A stretch of DNA of 64,000 bases from Streptomyces sp. NBC_00377 (GTDB taxonomy: Bacteria > Actinomycetota > Actinomycetes > Streptomycetales > Streptomycetaceae): contig NZ_CP107958.1 in the NCBI RefSeq assembly GCF_036075115.1, positions 5,890,001 to 5,954,000 on the forward strand, given 5' to 3'. The position numbers were made by a program, and so were the translations under genes. Below, piece after piece: positions 6,361 through 14,247 of the stretch (position 1 is its first letter; the number at the start of each line of letters is the position of its first letter). Under the pieces are notes generated by a model. The model was given only the letters and a program-made list of their open reading frames with translations, did not search any database and was not told the DNA's origin.

Positions 6361-7968
6361 GTGGTGACCTTGGACGTACGGCCTCAGCTGCTCGACGCAC
6401 TTTCCGCCCTGCGCGACCGTGTCGCCGCCGCACGCTTCCCGCTTCCCCTGGCGGGGGCGCCACGCGCGCGTGCCAACCGCGACGAACTGCTCGCCCAGCT
6501 CGACGACTACTTGGTGCCCCGGCTCAAGCAGCCCGAAGCGCCGCTGCTGGTCGTCGTGGGCGGGTCCACCGGCGCGGGCAAGTCGACCCTCGTCAACTCC
6601 CTGGTGGGCCGGCGCGTCAGCGAGGCGGGCGTGTTGCGGCCCACGACACGCACTCCGGTGCTCGTGTGCCATCCGGAGGACCATCACTGGTTCAGCGGCA
6701 TGCGGGTACTGCCCCGTCTCACGCGCGTGTGGGCGCCCCATCAGGGGTCCACGGATGATTTGTTGCTGCCCGGCGAGGGCGGCGGGAACGTGCTGCGGAT
6801 CGAGACCGCGGACACCCTCCCGCCAGGCCTCGCCCTGCTCGACGCCCCCGACATCGACTCCCTGGTGGCCGACAACCGGGTGCTCGCCGCCGAACTGATC
6901 TGTGCTGCCGACATCTGGGTGATGGTCACGACCGCCGCCCGTTACGCCGACGCGGTGCCCTGGCATCTGCTCCGCACCGCCAAGGAGTACGACGCCACGC
7001 TCGTGACCGTCCTCGACCGGGTGCCCCACCAGGTCGTCGGCGAGGTGTCCCGGCAGTACGGAGCCCTGCTCACCAAGGCCGGACTCGGCGACGTACCGCG
7101 CTTCACGGTGCCCGAACTGCCCGAGTCCGCCTGGGGCGGTGGGCTTCTCCCGGCCACCGCCGTGGCGCCGCTGCGGACCTGGCTCGTCCACCACGTCCAG
7201 GATGCGCACGCCCGCCATCACGCGCTGGCCCGAACCGCCCGTGGCGTCCTCGTCTCACTCAGGGCCCGGATGCCCGAACTGGCGGGCGCCGCCGCCTCGC
7301 AGTACGCGGCGGCGCTGCGGCTCACCGCGGCCGTGGAGGGGGCGTACGACACCGAGTACGCGCGCGTGCGGGGCCGTCTTCAGGGCGGAGCCGTGCTCGC
7401 CGGTGACGCGCTGAAGCGCTGGCGGGCCTTCCCGCTGGACTGCTCCGCCGGGGAACTCCTCGACGCCCTCGTGGAGAGCCTCGTCGCCCTCCTGCTGTGC
7501 GCCGTCACCGCAGCCGACGAGCGCGTCAACGAGGCGTGGAGGCGTGAACCGGCGGCTGAGGCACCGGAGCTGACGGACCGGGACGCTTCGCCGGAGGACG
7601 TCGAGCACCGGATCGGCCTGGCCGTACGGCGGTGGCGGCGTGAGCTCGAGGAGTACGCCGAGGACGAGGTGCGCGGCCTCGAACGCGGCGTCGTACCGGA
7701 TCCGGAGTCGGTCGCCGCCCTCGTCGCCACCGCGCTGCTGGGCGGCCGCAGGGCGCGTTCGGCCGGCGAAGGGCTTGCCGAACGGATCGGCGCGCACGGG
7801 GCGCTGCGGCTGCGCGACCGTGCCGGGCGGCTGCTCGCCGAATACCTCGACCGGGTGATGCAGATTGAACGCGAGCGCCGCCTCGCACCCCTCGACGGGC
7901 TCGAGGTCCACCCCGAGCCCCAGGCCGAACTCATCGCCGCGCTGTCCGTACTTCAGAAGGAGAGGTGA
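6361..7968 (+). CDS. dynA: Dynamin-like GTPase, first of the pair (DynA type)
   Basis: This is a 535-residue protein with a GTPase domain at the N-terminus. The P-loop GGSTGAGKST is at about 67-76, PTTRTPV (G2-like) near 98, and DAPDIDS (G3, DxxG replaced) near 160. Long alpha-helical regions follow, with no clear membrane segment. In Streptomyces two dynamin-like proteins encoded side by side stabilise FtsZ rings at sporulation septa. This gene's position directly before a second GTPase and ssbB matches that locus, but assigning A to the first gene rests on memory. Adjacent GTGs at 6361/6364 precede the conserved VTLDVRPQLLDAL. The frame is open upstream to 6238 but that part is unlike protein. 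No Shine-Dalgarno is visible, so leaderless translation is possible. Confidence 0.8.
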   Translation: MVTLDVRPQLLDALSALRDRVAAARFPLPLAGAPRARANRDELLAQLDDYLVPRLKQPEAPLLVVVGGSTGAGKSTLVNSLVGRRVSEAGVLRPTTRTPVLVCHPEDHHWFSGMRVLPRLTRVWAPHQGSTDDLLLPGEGGGNVLRIETADTLPPGLALLDAPDIDSLVADNRVLAAELICAADIWVMVTTAARYADAVPWHLLRTAKEYDATLVTVLDRVPHQVVGEVSRQYGALLTKAGLGDVPRFTVPELPESAWGGGLLPATAVAPLRTWLVHHVQDAHARHHALARTARGVLVSLRARMPELAGAAASQYAAALRLTAAVEGAYDTEYARVRGRLQGGAVLAGDALKRWRAFPLDCSAGELLDALVESLVALLLCAVTAADERVNEAWRREPAAEAPELTDRDASPEDVEHRIGLAVRRWRRELEEYAEDEVRGLERGVVPDPESVAALVATALLGGRRARSAGEGLAERIGAHGALRLRDRAGRLLAEYLDRVMQIERERRLAPLDGLEVHPEPQAELIAALSVLQKER

Positions 7969-7971
7969 CCG

Positions 7972-10167
7972 GTGACCGCCGTCACTGACCAGGACCACAC
8001 GGACAACGACCACACGACCCACGAGCACAGCAACGACACCCACACAGCCGACGACCACACGACCGACGTTCACAGGGGCGACGACCGCCGACGCGACGAC
8101 CACAGGGGCGACGGGCACGCCGGCGACCGGGAACCGGAGCAGGCGCGGGGCAGCCGACCGGGGAAGACGGAGGACCCGCAAGCCGTGGAACAGGCACAGG
8201 AGCGTGCGCACGCGAAGGACGGCGACGTGGTCGAGGAGTCGGCGCGGGAACCCGAGGAGCACAGGGCCGACGTCCACGCGCGCGTACCCGACGCCGACGG
8301 GGCACCCTCCGCCCGCAGGGGCCCCGGCACGGCTCCACGCTCCCTCGCGCGCTCCGGTACGGGACAGCAGGCGCCCTCCGGTACGGAACCGCGGGCGAAA
8401 GCCCGTACGGAACCGCCCGTGGAGGCCTGTACGGAATCCGTCGGTGGCTGGGACGACGGGCTCATCGCCCGTCGTGTGAACGAGGCGTCCGCCGCCGAGC
8501 AGGCCGCCGTCATGGAGACCCGGGCCGGCGACGGTAAGGGCGGCGGCACCGGCAGCGCTCTGCCCTCGACCCCGATCACGTACGACGTGCCGCTGCGCTC
8601 GCGGCTCGAGGCGCTGCGTGAACTCGTGGGGCTCTCCCGCACCCGGCTCGACAGCCGGACGCTCGCCGAGGCCGGGCGGGTGCTCGACGAGGCGGCGGCC
8701 CGGCGCAGACTCTCCGGCCAGCACACCGTCGTCGCCATCGCGGGTGCCACCGGGAGCGGCAAGTCGCAGCTGTTCAATGCCCTCGCGGGAGTGACCATCT
8801 CGGAGACGGGTGTGCGCCGTCCGACCACTTCCGCGCCCATCTCGTGCAGTTGGAGCGACGGCGCGTCGGCCCTCATCGACCGGATCGGCATCCCGGGCCG
8901 GCTGCGCAGGCGGCCGGTGCAGAGTCAGGACGCGGAGGCGCAGCTGCGCGGGCTCGTCCTGATCGACCTGCCCGACCACGACTCGGCGGCCGTGCAGCAC
9001 CGTGAGCAGGTCGACCGTGTCCTGGCCCTGGTCGACGCCGTCATCTGGGTCGTCGATCCCGAGAAGTACGCCGACGCCATCCTCCACGAGCGCTATCTGC
9101 GGCCCATGGCGGGCCACGCGGAGGTCATGTTCATCGTCCTGAACCAGATCGACCGGCTGCCCGGCGAGGCCGCCGAGCTGGTCCTCGACGACCTGCGCCG
9201 CCTGCTCGACGAGGACGGCGTCGCCCTCGGCGAGTACGGCGAACCGGGCGCGACCGTGCTCGCCCTGTCCGCGCTCACCGGCGACGGCATCGGAGAGCTG
9301 CGCGAACTGCTCGGCCAGTTCGTGGCCGAACGCGGCGCCGCGGCACGGCGGATCTCCGCCGATGTGGACGCCGCCGCCTGGCGTTTGCGCCCCGTCTACG
9401 CCACGGGGCGGCGCACCGGGCTCAGCGAGGAGGCGCGGGACGAGTTCACCGACCGCCTCGCGGACGCCGTGGGCGCCACCGCCGCCGGAGAGGCCGCCGA
9501 ACGCGCCTGGCTGCGCAACGCGAGCCGGGCGTGCGGCACGCCGTGGCTGCGGCTTTGGCGGTGGCATCAGGACCGCCGCGACCCTCCCACCGGTCGGCTG
9601 CCGCTCCGTGCCCAGGCCGACGAGGAGGCCACGGCACGACAACGGGTCGAACAGGCGGTTCGCACGCTGTCCGAGCGGGCCTCGGCCGGACTGCCCAAGC
9701 CATGGGCCCAGGCCGTGCGGGAGGCGGCCGCACGCGGGGCCCAGGGGCTGCCCGAGGCGCTGGACGAGCTGACCGCGCGGGCGGGGCTGCCGCCGGGACG
9801 GCCACCGCGGCCGGGCTGGTGGCCGGTGGCCGTGCTGGCTCAGGCGTGCATGACCCTGCTACAGGTCGTCGGCGGACTGTGGCTGGTCGGACAGATCGTC
9901 GCGGTCATGGCACCCAACCTCGGGGTTCCGGTGCTGCTGATGGTGACGGGCATCGTCGGCGGCCCGCTCGTCGAGTGGAGCTGCCGGCTGGCGGCCCGGG
10001 GGCCGGCCCGGCGGTACGGCCAGGACGCGGAGCGCCGGCTGCGAGAGGCGGCGGCCGGGTGCGGACGGGCCCGCGTCCTTGATCCCGTCGCCGCGGAGCT
10101 GCTGCGGTACCGGGAGGTCCGGGAGCAGTACGGGCACGTCATGGGGGTGGGGGCCGCCGCGAGGTGA
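7972..10167 (+). CDS. dynB: Dynamin-like GTPase with C-terminal membrane hairpin (DynB type)
   Basis: This is a 731-residue protein starting at the GTG four bases after dynA, with AGGAGAGG upstream, so the two are translated together. Residues 1-50 are a striking His/Asp/Thr-rich tract (DHTDNDHTTHEHSNDTH and on). To about 190 the sequence stays charged and low in complexity. The GTPase domain has P-loop GATGSGKS near 257, LIDLPDHDS (G3) near 335 and LNQIDRLPG (G4) near 385. Around 610-670 two hydrophobic segments (VAVLAQACMTLLQVVGGLWL and VPVLLMVTGIVGGPL) would anchor it in the membrane, as expected of the membrane-bound partner. The N-terminal extension is species-variable by appearance; its role is unknown. 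Confidence 0.82.
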   Translation: MTAVTDQDHTDNDHTTHEHSNDTHTADDHTTDVHRGDDRRRDDHRGDGHAGDREPEQARGSRPGKTEDPQAVEQAQERAHAKDGDVVEESAREPEEHRADVHARVPDADGAPSARRGPGTAPRSLARSGTGQQAPSGTEPRAKARTEPPVEACTESVGGWDDGLIARRVNEASAAEQAAVMETRAGDGKGGGTGSALPSTPITYDVPLRSRLEALRELVGLSRTRLDSRTLAEAGRVLDEAAARRRLSGQHTVVAIAGATGSGKSQLFNALAGVTISETGVRRPTTSAPISCSWSDGASALIDRIGIPGRLRRRPVQSQDAEAQLRGLVLIDLPDHDSAAVQHREQVDRVLALVDAVIWVVDPEKYADAILHERYLRPMAGHAEVMFIVLNQIDRLPGEAAELVLDDLRRLLDEDGVALGEYGEPGATVLALSALTGDGIGELRELLGQFVAERGAAARRISADVDAAAWRLRPVYATGRRTGLSEEARDEFTDRLADAVGATAAGEAAERAWLRNASRACGTPWLRLWRWHQDRRDPPTGRLPLRAQADEEATARQRVEQAVRTLSERASAGLPKPWAQAVREAAARGAQGLPEALDELTARAGLPPGRPPRPGWWPVAVLAQACMTLLQVVGGLWLVGQIVAVMAPNLGVPVLLMVTGIVGGPLVEWSCRLAARGPARRYGQDAERRLREAAAGCGRARVLDPVAAELLRYREVREQYGHVMGVGAAAR

Positions 10168-10193
10168 GGCGCGTGGGCGGGGAGCGATACGCG

Positions 10194-10301
10194 GTGGATG
10201 GCCCGTGGGGGTGATCCACAGTGGATGGCCCGTGACGGGGATGCACGGTGGATTGCCGGTGACGGGGATGCACGGTGGATTGCCGGTGACGGTGACCTGC
10301 G
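10194..10301 (+). repeat. Four tandem copies of a 27-bp repeat
   Basis: Units run 10194-10220, 10221-10247, 10248-10274 and 10275-10301, each starting GTGGAT. Units 2 and 3 differ at only two positions; units 1 and 4 diverge in their last third. The first unit ends in TGATCCACA, a motif found again downstream. The unit length is a multiple of three, so frames stay open on both strands, but no gene is supported. There are no spacers, so this is not a CRISPR array. Confidence 0.85.
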
Positions 10302-10441
10302 GCCGACGGTGGGTGACCAGCGATCGTGACCGCTCAACGGGTCATCCGCGGGTGTGATCCACAAGGGGTGATCCGCAGGCAGGGGGGCGTGGATCACTCT
10401 TCCGGGTGGTGGAGATTTCCACACGTGGGTGGTGATCCACA
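10212..10441 (+). promoter_or_regulatory. Cluster of TGATCCACA (DnaA-box-like) motifs between dynB and ssbB
   Basis: Exact TGATCCACA occurs at 10212-10220, 10355-10363 and 10433-10441, with TGATCCGCA at 10369-10377 and ATTTCCACA at 10415-10423. The first and last copies share the longer GGTGATCCACAGTG. Streptomyces DnaA boxes are of TTGTCCACA type, so these match at the TCCACA core but not at position 2. They fill the gene-free 460 bp (10168-10627) upstream of a DNA-replication/segregation gene. Binding by DnaA or another regulator is inference. Confidence 0.5.
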
Positions 10442-10627
10442 GTGCTCGGCGGGCCCGGTCCGACGGAGGCAGTCTGGCTTCACGGCGATCGCGACGGACG
10501 TGGTCGCCGCGAGGCGGTGACGGTACGCGGCGAACGAGACCGCGCACGTCACGGCGGACGCAGCCGTACGGGACGGGCCCGTACGTGTATCCGGGCGGTA
10601 CGACCGTCCGGCGAGGAGGGGTTCGTG

Positions 10628-11110
10628 ATGAACGAGACGATGGTCTGCGCGATCGGCAACGTGGCGACCCGACCCGTCTACCGGGAGCTGGCGGGGGGCG
10701 CGTCGGCGAGGTTCAGGCTGGCGGTGACCTCGCGCTACTGGGACCGCGAGAAGAGTGTGTGGACCGACGGGCACACCAACTTCTTCACGGTGTGGGCCAA
10801 CCGGCAACTGGCCACCAACGCGATGGCCTCGCTGAACGTCGGTGACCCGGTGATGGTGCAGGGCAGGCTGAAGGTGCGCACCGAGTCGCGCGAGGGACAG
10901 CAGAACCGGACGTCGGCGGACATCGACGCCGTGGCGATCGGCCACGACATCTCGCGGGGCACCTCCGCCTTCCGGCGCTCCGGCCGCCCCGAGGGGACGG
11001 CCGCCGGCCCGCCGGCGCGGCCCGAGCCCAACTGGGAGACACCAGCCGTGAATGCCGCCGAGCCGGAGCCTGACACCCCGCAGCGGCGCGAGCCGATGGC
11101 GGTGACGTGA
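10628..11110 (+). CDS. ssbB: Single-stranded DNA-binding protein SsbB (sporulation paralogue)
   Basis: This is a 160-residue OB-fold protein (MNETMVCAIGNVATRPVYRE, then FRLAVTSRYWDREKSVWTDG and FFTVWANRQLATNA). It is shorter than the essential SsbA and lacks the acidic DDDIPF-type tail; the C-terminus instead ends EPMAVT. That matches the second Streptomyces SSB, SsbB, which acts in chromosome segregation during sporulation. The ATG at 10628 has GAGGAGGGG six bases upstream. The frame is open to 10442 but the earlier part is not SSB-like. Its position after the dynamin pair places two septation-stage functions side by side. Confidence 0.88.
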   Translation: MNETMVCAIGNVATRPVYRELAGGASARFRLAVTSRYWDREKSVWTDGHTNFFTVWANRQLATNAMASLNVGDPVMVQGRLKVRTESREGQQNRTSADIDAVAIGHDISRGTSAFRRSGRPEGTAAGPPARPEPNWETPAVNAAEPEPDTPQRREPMAVT

Positions 11111-11358
11111 GCGGGGGCCGTGGCCGAGGTCGTGGCCGTGGCCGTGGGCAGGGGCCGTCGACGGAGGTCGTCGACAGGGGGTCCGGGTTGAAAGCGCGCG
11201 CTGAAGACTGCCCTGAAGAGGTGCGCTGAAGCAGGACGGGGTGCGGTGCGGGTCGCGTGGGCTTCCGGCGGCAGCTTGCGTTTTGTCGTGCGACCGGTCG
11301 GTGACGGACAGTCAACGTTCCTGCCCCGGCCGAAGCGGACCGGCACCGGCCGAACTGT

Positions 11359-11409
11359 GGCTTATCGGCGGATGCACTTCGAACGGCTAAGTGCATTTGT
11401 CGATAAGCC
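11359..11409. promoter_or_regulatory. Nested inverted repeat (51 bp) upstream of the thioester-protein gene
   Basis: The outer arms GGCTTATCG (11359-11367) and CGATAAGCC (11401-11409) enclose inner arms ATGCACTT (11372-11379) and AAGTGCAT (11389-11396). Both pairs are perfect, separated by four unpaired bases on each side and a nine-base centre. It lies about 180 bases before the GTG of the next gene and 250 after ssbB, with no T-tract. The low G+C of the arms suggests paired operators rather than a terminator. Alternatively it is an RNA hairpin. Confidence 0.7.
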
Positions 11410-11445
11410 GGACTCCGGGACGATCTTGGGGATAACGATTCCGAT

Positions 11446-11462
11446 TCGGATCGGCGATCCGA
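11446..11462. promoter_or_regulatory. Palindrome TCGGATC-GGC-GATCCGA
   Basis: This is a 7-bp perfect inverted repeat with a 3-base centre, 37 bases after the nested repeat and 125 bases upstream of the thioester-protein start. It could be an operator. Nothing in the sequence names the regulator. Confidence 0.4.
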
Positions 11463-11587
11463 TGACATGACCGGTAAGCGTGGTGCGCGACATCTCTAGG
11501 ATGCCGGACGTGGCTCACGGGGCTTCTGATTCTGCTGGTGGGACCCGTACCCCCCACATCAACGGGTCTCGCTCGAAGGGGAATTGT

Positions 11588-13000
11588 GTGATTTCTTCGT
11601 TCTCCGCGCCGTTCACGCGCGGGCGAGGCGCGGTCCGCCTTGCCGCGGCGACGTTGTTGTCCGGCTTCGTCGCAGTCGGTGTGCTCGCCGGCGCGGGCAC
11701 GGCCGTCGCCACCGAAGTGACACAGAGTCAGGGCGGGGCCACCGCGACGATAGGCGGCCTCAAGACCTACGGCGCCGCCGTGATCCACGCCGACAGCGGC
11801 GATCAGGAGGTCTCGGCCGGCCTGTTCGAGATGTCCGTCGAGGGTGGCGGCACCTTGCAGACCTACTGCGTCGACCTCTACAACCCCACGCAGAAGGACG
11901 CCAGGTACCAGGAGACACCCTGGAGCGGCACCTCGCTGGGAGCCAACCGGAACGCGGGCCGCATCAGCTGGATCCTCCAGAACTCCTACCCCCAGGTGAA
12001 CAACCTCGCCTCGCTCGCGGACAGGGCCGGCATCGACGGCGGCCTCACCGAACAGGACGCGGCCGCCGGCACCCAGGTGGCCATCTGGCGCTACTCGGAC
12101 GGCGCGGACGTCGACGCCGTCGACCCGCAGGCCGAGCGGCTCGCCGACTACCTCCAGAAGGCCGCCCGCACGGCGGCGGAGCCCGAGGCGTCGCTCACCC
12201 TCGAAACGCCCGCCGTCTCCGGTCACCCCGGTGAGCTGCTCGGTCCGGTGACGGTGCACACCAACGCGAGCGATGTGACCGTGACACCCCCGCTGGACGG
12301 CGCCACCAGTGGCGTACGGATCGTCGGCAAGGACGGCAAGGCCGTCACCTCCGCGACGGACGGCAGCCAGCTGTTCTTCGACGTGCCCGCCACCGCGGCC
12401 GACGGCTCGGCGGAGCTGACCGTCCAGGCCTCCACCACCGTCCCGGTCGGCCGTGCCTTCACCTCCGAGAGTCGCAGCCAGACCCAGATCCTGGCCGGCT
12501 CCAGCGAGTCGACGGTGTCGGCGAAGGCCGACGCGACCTGGGCCGTGCAGGGCGCGGTACCGGCACTGTCCGCGGCGAAGAACTGCGCGAAGTCCGGGGT
12601 CGACATCACCGCCGCCAACCGGGGCGACCAGGTCTTCACCTTCGAGCTGATGGGGACCGCGTACGCCATGCCGGCCGGTGCGTCCCGCACGGTGACGATC
12701 CCGCTCCAGGAGGACCAGGCCTACGACTTCACGATCAACAGCCCGCAAGGCGTCCAGAGTCGCTTCACCGGCGTCCTGGACTGTGAGACCCAGTCCGACG
12801 AGGCCGCCGACCTGACCACCCAGACGCTCAGCGAGCCCAGCCCGGCCACGGTGGGCGGCACCTCCGTCGCCGACACCGACCTCGCCGCGACGGGTGGCAC
12901 CAGCGCCACCCCTCTCATCGCGGGAACAGCCATCGGCCTGGTGGTCATCGGCGGAGCTGCCCTGCTGATCGTGGGTCGCAAGGAGAACCACCGGCACTGA
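11588..13000 (+). CDS. Surface-anchored thioester-domain (TQXA) protein with LAXTG sorting signal
   Basis: This is a 470-residue secreted wall protein. The signal peptide occupies residues 1-37 (hydrophobic LAAATLLSGFVAVGVLAGAG, cleavage near AVA-TEV). The thioester domain (about 45-200) has its Cys in LQTYCVDLYNP and its Gln in GTQVAIWRYSDG. The two normally form an intramolecular Cys-Gln bond that can capture a surface nucleophile. A second Ig-like region (about 210-400) follows. The C-terminus is a class E sortase signal: LAATG, a hydrophobic segment and RKENHRH. The frame is open to 11480, but the GTG at 11588 has GAAGGGG six bases upstream and gives a proper signal peptide. The stop codon lies in the first unit of a 14-bp repeat. 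Confidence 0.88.
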   Translation: MISSFSAPFTRGRGAVRLAAATLLSGFVAVGVLAGAGTAVATEVTQSQGGATATIGGLKTYGAAVIHADSGDQEVSAGLFEMSVEGGGTLQTYCVDLYNPTQKDARYQETPWSGTSLGANRNAGRISWILQNSYPQVNNLASLADRAGIDGGLTEQDAAAGTQVAIWRYSDGADVDAVDPQAERLADYLQKAARTAAEPEASLTLETPAVSGHPGELLGPVTVHTNASDVTVTPPLDGATSGVRIVGKDGKAVTSATDGSQLFFDVPATAADGSAELTVQASTTVPVGRAFTSESRSQTQILAGSSESTVSAKADATWAVQGAVPALSAAKNCAKSGVDITAANRGDQVFTFELMGTAYAMPAGASRTVTIPLQEDQAYDFTINSPQGVQSRFTGVLDCETQSDEAADLTTQTLSEPSPATVGGTSVADTDLAATGGTSATPLIAGTAIGLVVIGGAALLIVGRKENHRH

Positions 13001-13046
13001 ACCACCGGCACTGAACCGTCGGCACTGAACCGTCGGCACTGATCCG
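12991..13046 (+). repeat. Four tandem copies of a 14-bp repeat starting at a stop codon
   Basis: CCGGCACTGAACCA-type units run 12991-13004, 13005-13018, 13019-13032 and 13033-13046. The first carries the TGA of the thioester-protein gene, so the end of the gene has been copied three more times. It looks like replication slippage. A hairpin at 13075-13091 follows. Confidence 0.8.
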
Positions 13047-13074
13047 ACCGCAGTGATGTCAGGGCGGGGTGCGC

Positions 13075-13091
13075 CGAGGCGAACCGCCTCG
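13075..13091 (+). terminator. Hairpin downstream of the thioester-protein gene
   Basis: CGAGGCG and CGCCTCG are separated by a 3-base loop, without a T-tract. This is the GC-rich type of stem found after many genes in this window, and a likely transcription terminator. Confidence 0.45.
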
Positions 13092-13247
13092 CACGTCTGG
13101 GGAAGATGCGGTCCGTCGCGCTCCATCGCCGTGAATCTGACGGCTCGTCGACATGGGAACGCCTCGAAGGGGCACTCGGAGCAACAAGTCGAACGTAAGG
13201 AGCGCATGGCCCGTTCGGTCCGTGCAACCGACAACCGGGAGTATCCG

Positions 13248-13535
13248 ATGGCGAGTTACGGCAACTCTTCTACTGCGTCCTCCGGATCGCGCACCAACGG
13301 CCTGGCGATCGCGAGTCTCTCCTGCGGCATCGTCGGACTGTTCATCCTGAACATCGTGCTGGGCCCCCTGGCCATCATCTTCGGTGCCGTCGCCCGACGC
13401 CAGGCAGGGGTCAGGAGCGGCGCCGGAATGGCGAAGGCCGGCATCATCCTCGGTGTCGTCGACGTGGTGCTGTGGCTCGTGCTCCTGGCCGTCGCCGCCA
13501 GCAACGGCGGCTTCAGCTGGTACGTGGGCGGCTGA
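13248..13535 (+). CDS. DUF4190-type small membrane protein
   Basis: This is a 95-residue protein with a Ser/Gly-rich cytoplasmic start (MASYGNSSTASSGSRTNGLA) and two membrane segments (IASLSCGIVGLFILNIVLGP and IILGVVDVVLWLVLLAVAA). Between them is AVARRQAGVRSGAGMAKAG, the DUF4190 pattern. The family's function is unknown; such proteins are abundant in actinobacteria. GGGAG six bases before the ATG at 13248 decides the start over the in-frame ATG at 13206, whose AAGGAG lies only three bases away. It stands alone between unrelated genes. Confidence 0.8.
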   Translation: MASYGNSSTASSGSRTNGLAIASLSCGIVGLFILNIVLGPLAIIFGAVARRQAGVRSGAGMAKAGIILGVVDVVLWLVLLAVAASNGGFSWYVGG

Positions 13536-13594
13536 CAGCCGTTGCGCTCGATCTTGGACGCTTCCCGGCCGAGGGCCGGTGCACGTCGCTCCGG

Positions 13595-13628
13595 GCCGGT
13601 CACCCATGTACGGACACGGGTGACCGGC
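13595..13628 (+). terminator. Inverted repeat downstream of the DUF4190 gene
   Basis: GCCGGTCACCC (13595-13605) and GGGTGACCGGC (13618-13628) form a perfect 11-bp stem with a 12-base loop, 60 bases after the stop codon at 13535. There is no T-tract. A terminator is likely; an operator for the 13822 gene is possible. Confidence 0.5.
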
Positions 13629-13821
13629 TCCGTGCGTGGCCGCCGTCGGCGGGGTGCCTCCGGCCATCGACGAAGCCCGGTCGTCGGCTGGGTCCCGGAC
13701 ATATGTGCGCACGCCGATGCGGTCGTGGCGTGCGAGTGAATCCCGCGTCGGTGGCTCGGTGGCGGACGTGACGACGGGAAGGTCATCCCCGACCGGACAA
13801 GTCGCGGGCAGGGAGCGCCCT

Positions 13822-14142
13822 ATGCCGAAGTTCCTCATCCAAGCCACCTACACGACCGAGGGGTCCAAGGGCCTCCTCAGGGAAGGCGCGAGCGGCCGCC
13901 GCGAGGCCGTCGAGCGCGTCGTCGCCGGTCTCGGCGGGACGGTCGAGGCCATGTACTTCGCCTTCGGAGAGGACGACCTCGTGTGCATCCTCGACCTCCC
14001 CGACCCGGTGTCCATGGCCGCCGCCAGCCTCACCGTCAAGGCGAGCGGAGCGCTCCGCACCCGGGCCACGCCGCTCCTCACCCTCGACGAGGTCGACGAG
14101 GCCACCCGTCGCCAGGTCCCCTTCCGAGCGCCCGGCGCGTGA
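13822..14142 (+). CDS. GYD-domain protein
   Basis: This is a 106-residue cytoplasmic protein of the small alpha/beta GYD family (ferredoxin-like fold), here MPKFLIQATYTTEGSKGLL, then GTVEAMYFAFGEDDLVCILDLPD and a SLTVKASGALRT segment. The biochemical role of the family is not established. The ATG at 13822 follows GGGAG by eight bases. The frame is open upstream to 13636 without protein character. No partner gene is apparent. Confidence 0.8.
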   Translation: MPKFLIQATYTTEGSKGLLREGASGRREAVERVVAGLGGTVEAMYFAFGEDDLVCILDLPDPVSMAAASLTVKASGALRTRATPLLTLDEVDEATRRQVPFRAPGA

Positions 14143-14247
14143 GCCCGAGCCGGATGGGGCTGTCTCCGGGCCGGTGACGGCCGAGGCCGTCTTGAGCCGC
14201 ACGAGCCGGACGGGGATGCTGGTCCTCCGGAGTCTTTGGGGGAGGAC

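Larger units (their letters stand above)
11111..11587. other. Intergenic region upstream of the thioester-domain gene
   Basis: No gene is supported in this stretch. It starts with a GT-rich simple-sequence stretch after the ssbB stop (11110-11150) and contains the nested inverted repeat at 11359-11409 and a second palindrome at 11446-11462, both described separately. The A+T content rises around 11390-11450, so the promoter of the 11588 gene is probably there. I cannot pick -35/-10 boxes with confidence. Confidence 0.6.

Noticed and set aside
7255..9642. A 795-residue minus-strand protein opposite dynA/dynB
   Set aside because: It is a long open frame caused by high G+C opposite two well-supported GTPase genes; its sequence is Gly/Arg/Val-rich without any recognisable motif.
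10194..10301. CRISPR array
   Set aside because: The 27-bp units are directly adjacent with no unique spacers, and no cas genes are nearby.
10442..10627. Longer N-terminus for SsbB
   Set aside because: The upstream in-frame stretch is not OB-fold-like, and the strong ribosome binding site is placed for the ATG at 10628.
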